Translations under genes and position numbers: made by a program
Assembly: GCA_934045075.1 (NCBI GenBank)
Contig: OW203726.1
Location: forward strand, 2,843,535 to 2,907,534
Reading direction: 5' to 3'
Origin: Yponomeuta sedellus
Lineage: Eukaryota; Arthropoda; Insecta; Lepidoptera; Yponomeutidae
DNA length: 64,000 bases
Notes under the pieces: generated by a model
The model's input: the letters and a program-made list of their open reading frames with translations, nothing else
Database searches by the model: none
What the model was told of the DNA's origin: nothing
Shown here: positions 59,999 to 64,000 of the stretch, piece by piece
Position numbering within the stretch: the stretch's first letter is position 1
Layout of the letters: each line of letters begins with the position of its first letter

Positions 59999-60014
59999 TA
60001 TTATTATTATTTAC

Positions 60015-60828
60015 GTCTGATATTTTGTAAGTAAATATTTTGATAAACGTCATCGAGTGAATAAAAGAAATTAAGCATCTTTTAAAATTTTCAGTAATGC
60101 ACGCAATAAAAAGTTGCCCTAGTTCCCTAATTAATAGCACTGTACTTAACTTACTTAATTGCACCCGAAAGCTGCCAAAACCTGCATCCCCATTGCCCCT
60201 CAAGTTACTTGCAGAAAAGCGAGCCAGTTACAGGGATATGCTTTCTTTTCTACAAGCATGCATAATGAGCCTCTGACACTAGCTCGCATGCTAGTTGAAA
60301 GTATACCGTAAGAGCAAGAGGTTTGTTTTTTCCGCTAGCTGAGAAATAGGGGCTCGCATGCCAGACACAAGCACTTCATATTAGTACATAGAGCGCATCT
60401 TTTTATCAAAATCTTTTGACTTTTTATGTTTTTGGTGCATGTTTGATCGGTCAAAGTTGATTAGTTTAAGGAACAGTTCTGTTAAATTCTATTATTAATT
60501 TCTTCATTAATAAAGTTTATGCATTTTACCTTCAACTCGCACGGCGCTTACAAGTGCAACACTGTTCTAGAAACTGGCATGGCAGTACCTGGTGTACTAG
60601 CTTACCAGCAACTAGCATGCCACCTACTGGCACGTGTATCACGACCCTAAGACGCAGCAGCGAGCGCCAAGAATACCCAATGAGGGGAAACTAGGCCGCG
60701 AAGAGCCGACTGATTAATTTTTAATTGATTTCGGAACTTCTCCCTTTGTAACTATAAATATTGCTATAGTGGCGCAGTGTTGGCGATCGATAATTCGAGA
60801 TGATTTTTTTATTAGGCAGCGAACCTCG
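60015..60828. other. No gene supported; GCTCGCATGC motif cluster
   Basis: CTAGCTCGCATGCTAG (60280-60295), GGCTCGCATGCCAG (60351) and ACTAGCATGCCAC (60609) suggest a repeat with palindromic motifs. Otherwise unassigned. Confidence 0.35.
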
Positions 60829-60829
60829 A

Positions 60830-61092
60830 AATGCTCGTAGCCTAGCCGAACCGAGTGATTGGAACCAATCACTTAAGATAAGCAACAACCGGCGCGGTCA
60901 GGTGCAGGATGGGTTAGCGTCCTGTGACTACCGCTAGTGGCATTTTTTTCGAGCTCTTCCGTGCTTCGCAAGGCATGGTAAGCTGTTGGCGCCGGCTATC
61001 ATGTAATGACAGTCGTTAACTGATGTCAGAGGCCTTATGGGCGGTTTGTTAAATACTGACAGTAAGGCCCGCTGTCTTACAATTCTCCAATT
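60830..61092 (-). mobile_element. Family G repeat with internal deletion
   Basis: TGCTCGTAGCCTAGCCGAAC, CCGAGTGATTGGAACCAATC, GACTACCGCTAGTGGCATTT, GGCCTTATGGGCGGTTTGTT and GCCCGCTGTCTTACAATTCT. The tail is lost. Confidence 0.7.
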
Positions 61093-61125
61093 AATTATTA
61101 AATAACTTACGTTATTTAATAATGA

Positions 61126-61460
61126 CAGCGGCGGTAGCTCAGTGGGTAGAACCATAGACTGGCAAGCGAGAGCCCCAGGTTCGATCCCGAGTGCGGGCAT
61201 GTACCAATGACTTTGTTTAATTTCAAAGTTACGTACATTTGCGAATTTGCAGTCGCAATACCACACGCTAACGGTGAAGGAAAACATCGTGAGGAAACCC
61301 GCGGCTTGGTTGGCTCCGCACGTATTGACTAGTCTTTCCTGTGGGCTAGGCCGACTATGCTGTCAGGATGGTATAGGTGCTGGGCAAGCCTACACCATCT
61401 ATAAAACCATGACCCAGGCACTACAGCGTCGGAGTGGTCCCTTCACCCATCTAGTGTGAG
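61126..61460 (+). mobile_element. SINE-D, near full length
   Basis: Head GCGGCGGTAGCTCAGTGGGT (A box) and CCAGGTTCGATCCCGAGTG (B box), then ACCAATGACTTTGTTTAATT, GAAGGAAAACATCGTGAGGA, CTGTGGGCTAGGCCGACTAT and CACCCATCTAGTGTGAGTGA. It is the reference for the fragments at 17040 and 47005. Confidence 0.75.
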
Positions 61461-61639
61461 TGAAGATACCACTGGACGCTGTATAAATCATCTCATTAAG
61501 TAGATGCAAAAAGGCCAATATTATTAACTTACGTGCAATGCGATCATAATCCATGCCTCTATGCCGGAAATGTATGCAGAGTCTAAGGTTCGCCCCTTGC
61601 CATTAAATGACGACAAAGAAAACAAAAAACTGAAATTAG

Positions 61640-61745
61640 CGTCTACATTAATGATATTGAAAGATTGACGAAACAAATACATCTTACGAATGTGAGTGGA
61701 AACGCTGGTAAGGGACGTTCGAAAAAAATATACATATACAGGGCA
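61640..61745 (+). mobile_element. RTE-2 LINE short fragment
   Basis: RLTKQIHLTNVSGNAGKGRS-type translation, collinear with 34880-34950, then degraded. 61461-61639 and 61746-62105 are unassigned. Confidence 0.65.
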
Positions 61746-62105
61746 AAGGACAATCAAAGAAAAAATATACAAAATCAAGATGAAAGGCAATCAAAGACAA
61801 AATATATAAAATCACATAATTACTCCTTCGTCAACAAAAATAATAACCTGCTTATTTCGTAAATGTAAAATCAAACTTACACAGCCGAGGCGAGGACAAC
61901 GTAATTAACAAGTTGCCGAACGATGAAACAGTAAAATTGTTCTTCCGACTTGTTCCGATAAGTTTGCACGCCCCAAATTGTAAATTGTACTTAATTGTAA
62001 TTAACGTGGGAGTTTCCCATCGAACGGAGGCCTTAAATTGAATATTATATTGTACGAAGCCGAGGAAAGTTTCTGTAACGTCTTTATGTGCCTACCTATG
62101 CATTG

Positions 62106-62165
62106 TAAAGGAAAAGACGTTTCTCAATTCTTGGCGTGCAATAAAGAATATTCAACTTTATTTAA
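62106..62165 (+). mobile_element. LINE tail fragment
   Basis: TTCTTGGCGTGCAATAAAGA plus ATATTCAACTTTA. Confidence 0.45.
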
Positions 62166-62214
62166 TAATAACACGGCTCTTTTGACTTATAATATTGACA
62201 GTAATAGACGACAG

Positions 62215-62300
62215 TGATGATGGCACAACCTTGCACTTTGGCGCTCATTAGGGGAGGGCTATGTCCAGCAGTAGACTAATATAGCCTGAAGAAGATTGCT
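62215..62300 (+). mobile_element. SINE-R tail fragment, plus strand
   Basis: GATGATGGCACAACCTTGCA, TGGCGCTCATTAGGGGAGGG and CTATGTCCAGCAGTAGACTA plus ATATAGCCTGAAGAAG show the junction between the SINE-R body and the RTE-like tail. Confidence 0.7.
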
Positions 62301-62579
62301 TCGCGGACCGCAACAGGATTTAGAACAGTTGGTGGAAAGTACAAATTTTTATTTTACTAAAAACATTAATATAATACGTGTAATGTAACTAGTATTTTTG
62401 AATTTGGTTCTTCACGAACAGAGTTTCTTTTTAGAGTTGACTTTTATTTTGGAATCTGAAACAACGCATCGACTTCAATAGGCATCAAAAGGGCTACTAT
62501 AATATTAAGGATTATTTAGATGACAAAGATGTCTGGAATTGAAACATGTAGAATGCATGAGTTTTGTAAAAATTGTGTC

Positions 62580-62612
62580 GTCATCGTCGTTATCAACCCT
62601 CATATGCCCCCA
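62580..62612 (+). mobile_element. Family G tail-only remnant
   Basis: CATCGTCGTTATCAACCCTC and ATATGCCCCCACT, the extreme 3' end only. 62613-63185 holds no supported gene. Confidence 0.4.
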
Positions 62613-63188
62613 CTCCCGTAAACTCCTCCTTGTAGAAACTCTGTTAATTAAGGACTTAGAAAAGGCTATGATCTTTTTCTCCATTGTTTTTCCAGAATGA
62701 TCTAGATTTTTAAATGGACATCTAGTTTGACTTATAACGTTCATTAAGCCGCAGTATCAGCGGTACTTTGGATAAAACATTTTCATTTCATTTCATCTTT
62801 GTCATCTAAGTAACATTTAACGTCATAGTAGCCCTTTTGAGACGAAGTGTTTTCTACGCATTTTTAAATATTTCTGGCATCTTATATCTTCAAGGATGTT
62901 ATCATATCTTCAGGCCGCATTTTCGTTTCATTTACTTTTTAAATCAAGGTAATTAAATTTACATTAAAGCTTGTTAGGCCTGCAGTGGTCAAATAACGAG
63001 TGAATAGGTATCCAAAGTTTTAGTACGGCATCAGTCCCGTACATACCTTGTACGCCACTGATGCCCACTTGGGGAATTCTTTGAATTCCTATGCATTTGT
63101 TCAGGTTGAGTGCAAGTTATACGAAATAGCGATATAATATCGGGTTCATTTTCGGGATTCAATATAATTTATACTTTATTGCTTTAAT

Positions 63189-63450
63189 GACGGCCTCGGT
63201 GGCGCAGCGGTTTGGCACGCTCCTGTAAAACTGACGGTCTCGGGTTCGATCCCCGGCCGGGTCAAACTAAGAAACGAACTTTTCTAGTTTGTCTCGGGTC
63301 TTGGATGTTATCTATATATTTATTGTATTATATCTATCGTCGAGTTAGCACCTATAACACAAGTCATTTAGTTGTACTTAGTATAGGGCTAACGAGATCT
63401 GGGTCATGTGTCCATATTTATTTATTTATTATTATTTATTATTATTATTG
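63189..63450 (+). mobile_element. SINE-C, plus strand
   Basis: GACGGCCTCGGTGGCGCAGC, GGTTTGGCACGCTCCTGTAA, B box GGTTCGATCCCCGGCCGG, GTCTCGGGTCTTGGATGTTA, TAGTATAGGGCTAACGAGAT and a TTATT-rich tail. Confidence 0.78.
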
Positions 63451-63479
63451 CACACATAAAAATCATATATAAAACAAAA

Positions 63480-63560
63480 ACTACAAATAACAAGTGTACA
63501 CGGCGAGCTTATTTCAATAGAAATCTCTTCCAGACAACCCTTGATGTGTTGATACGGACA
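63480..63560 (-). mobile_element. LINE 3'-UTR family fragment, minus strand
   Basis: ACAAGTGTACACGGCGAGCT, TTATTTCAATAGAAATCTCT, TCCAGACAACCC keep the family order with divergence. 63561-63815 is AT-rich and unassigned. Confidence 0.45.
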
Positions 63561-63817
63561 TTGTAAACGAGGTTGGAAGGTGTTTAATAATAATTTGTTG
63601 TATTATTACATTAATCTTACAATAACAATTACTATAAAATAATATTTGGTGGCTATTAATTTTAAATACTTTCATAGACCTAAACATAAAATAATAATAT
63701 TTCATTTTTTAAGTTTTTTTTATAAGTATGTATTGTTTGTTTTTGTATTATTTATATTTTTTCCGTTGCCTGCTTTTCGGCTGATAGGTATATGTTTACT
63801 TTTGACTTGTATGTTTC

Positions 63818-64000
63818 TTCTTCAGCCTATATTAGTCCACTGCTGGACATAGCTCTCCCCTAATGAGCGCCATAGCGCAAGGTTGTGCCATCATTGGGGG
63901 TAGTGCCCATAATCCCCACGCTGGGCATGCGGGTTGGAGATCGCAGTTTGGTGGAATTGTACTGCAGGGGGCGCTGCTGCCCACCCCCCCAGTTTGTGTC
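63818..64000 (-). mobile_element. SINE-R running off the window end
   Basis: TTCTTCTTCAGCCTATATTA, CTGCTGGACATAGCTCTCCC, CGCCATAGCGCAAGGTTGTG, CATGCGGGTTGGAGATCGCA, GGCGCTGCTGCCCACC, CAGTTTGTGTC. It is cut at the head by the window edge. Confidence 0.8.

Overview
The window looks like intergenic or intronic DNA from an AT-rich insect nuclear genome, most likely a moth or butterfly. This is an inference from the repeats: many RTE-type LINE 3' ends whose tails read GTCCAGCAGTGGACTAATA plus AGCCTGAAGAAG, tRNA-derived SINEs, a Penelope-like element, a mariner remnant, and the widespread insect repeat ending in GACCCAGCGAACTTCG. I found no intact host protein-coding gene, rRNA, functional tRNA, CRISPR array or prokaryotic operon. 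Almost every long open frame belongs to a mobile element or a microsatellite.

Layout. 1-6 kb: two MITEs, a palindrome with about 220-bp arms (1309-1767), a (CTCA)n array and diverged tandem repeats. 6-14 kb: SINEs, RTE fragments, a possible non-coding first exon near 9.6 kb and a 1.15-kb TIR-like pair. 14-16 kb: a (GAGAC)n array, then the C-terminal GIY-YIG part of a Penelope-like element. 16-37 kb: dense SINEs, LINE ends, MITEs and local tandem duplications, plus a fragment of a LINE-associated nuclease-like domain at 23 kb. 37.3-43.6 kb: the best-preserved element, a minus-strand Ty3/Gypsy-type LTR retrotransposon with two nearly identical 953-bp LTRs, an ATAT target duplication, a tRNA-Lys primer site, a polypurine tract and one uninterrupted 1267-residue Gag-Pol frame. 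44.7-46.1 kb: a huge (TGCC)n array and a broken mariner. 51.0-53.2 kb: a 5'-truncated Jockey-type LINE inserted into a SINE. 53-64 kb: more SINEs, RTE ends and foldback MITEs.

The most unusual pattern is a set of inverted (foldback) duplications inside otherwise ordinary retroelements. One tRNA-derived SINE family (called SINE-A here) appears both as normal single copies and as head-to-head inverted dimers or trimers, each flanked by its own target-site duplication. One copy is an almost perfect 184-bp palindrome with no spacer. Similar forward-inverted-forward or snap-back structures occur in two LINE 3' UTRs, at the 5' end of an RTE fragment and beside a Penelope 3' region. These look like products of one process, such as cDNA snap-back or template switching during target-primed reverse transcription. 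Family names (SINE-A, SINE-B, family G and so on) are local labels; none was checked against a database.
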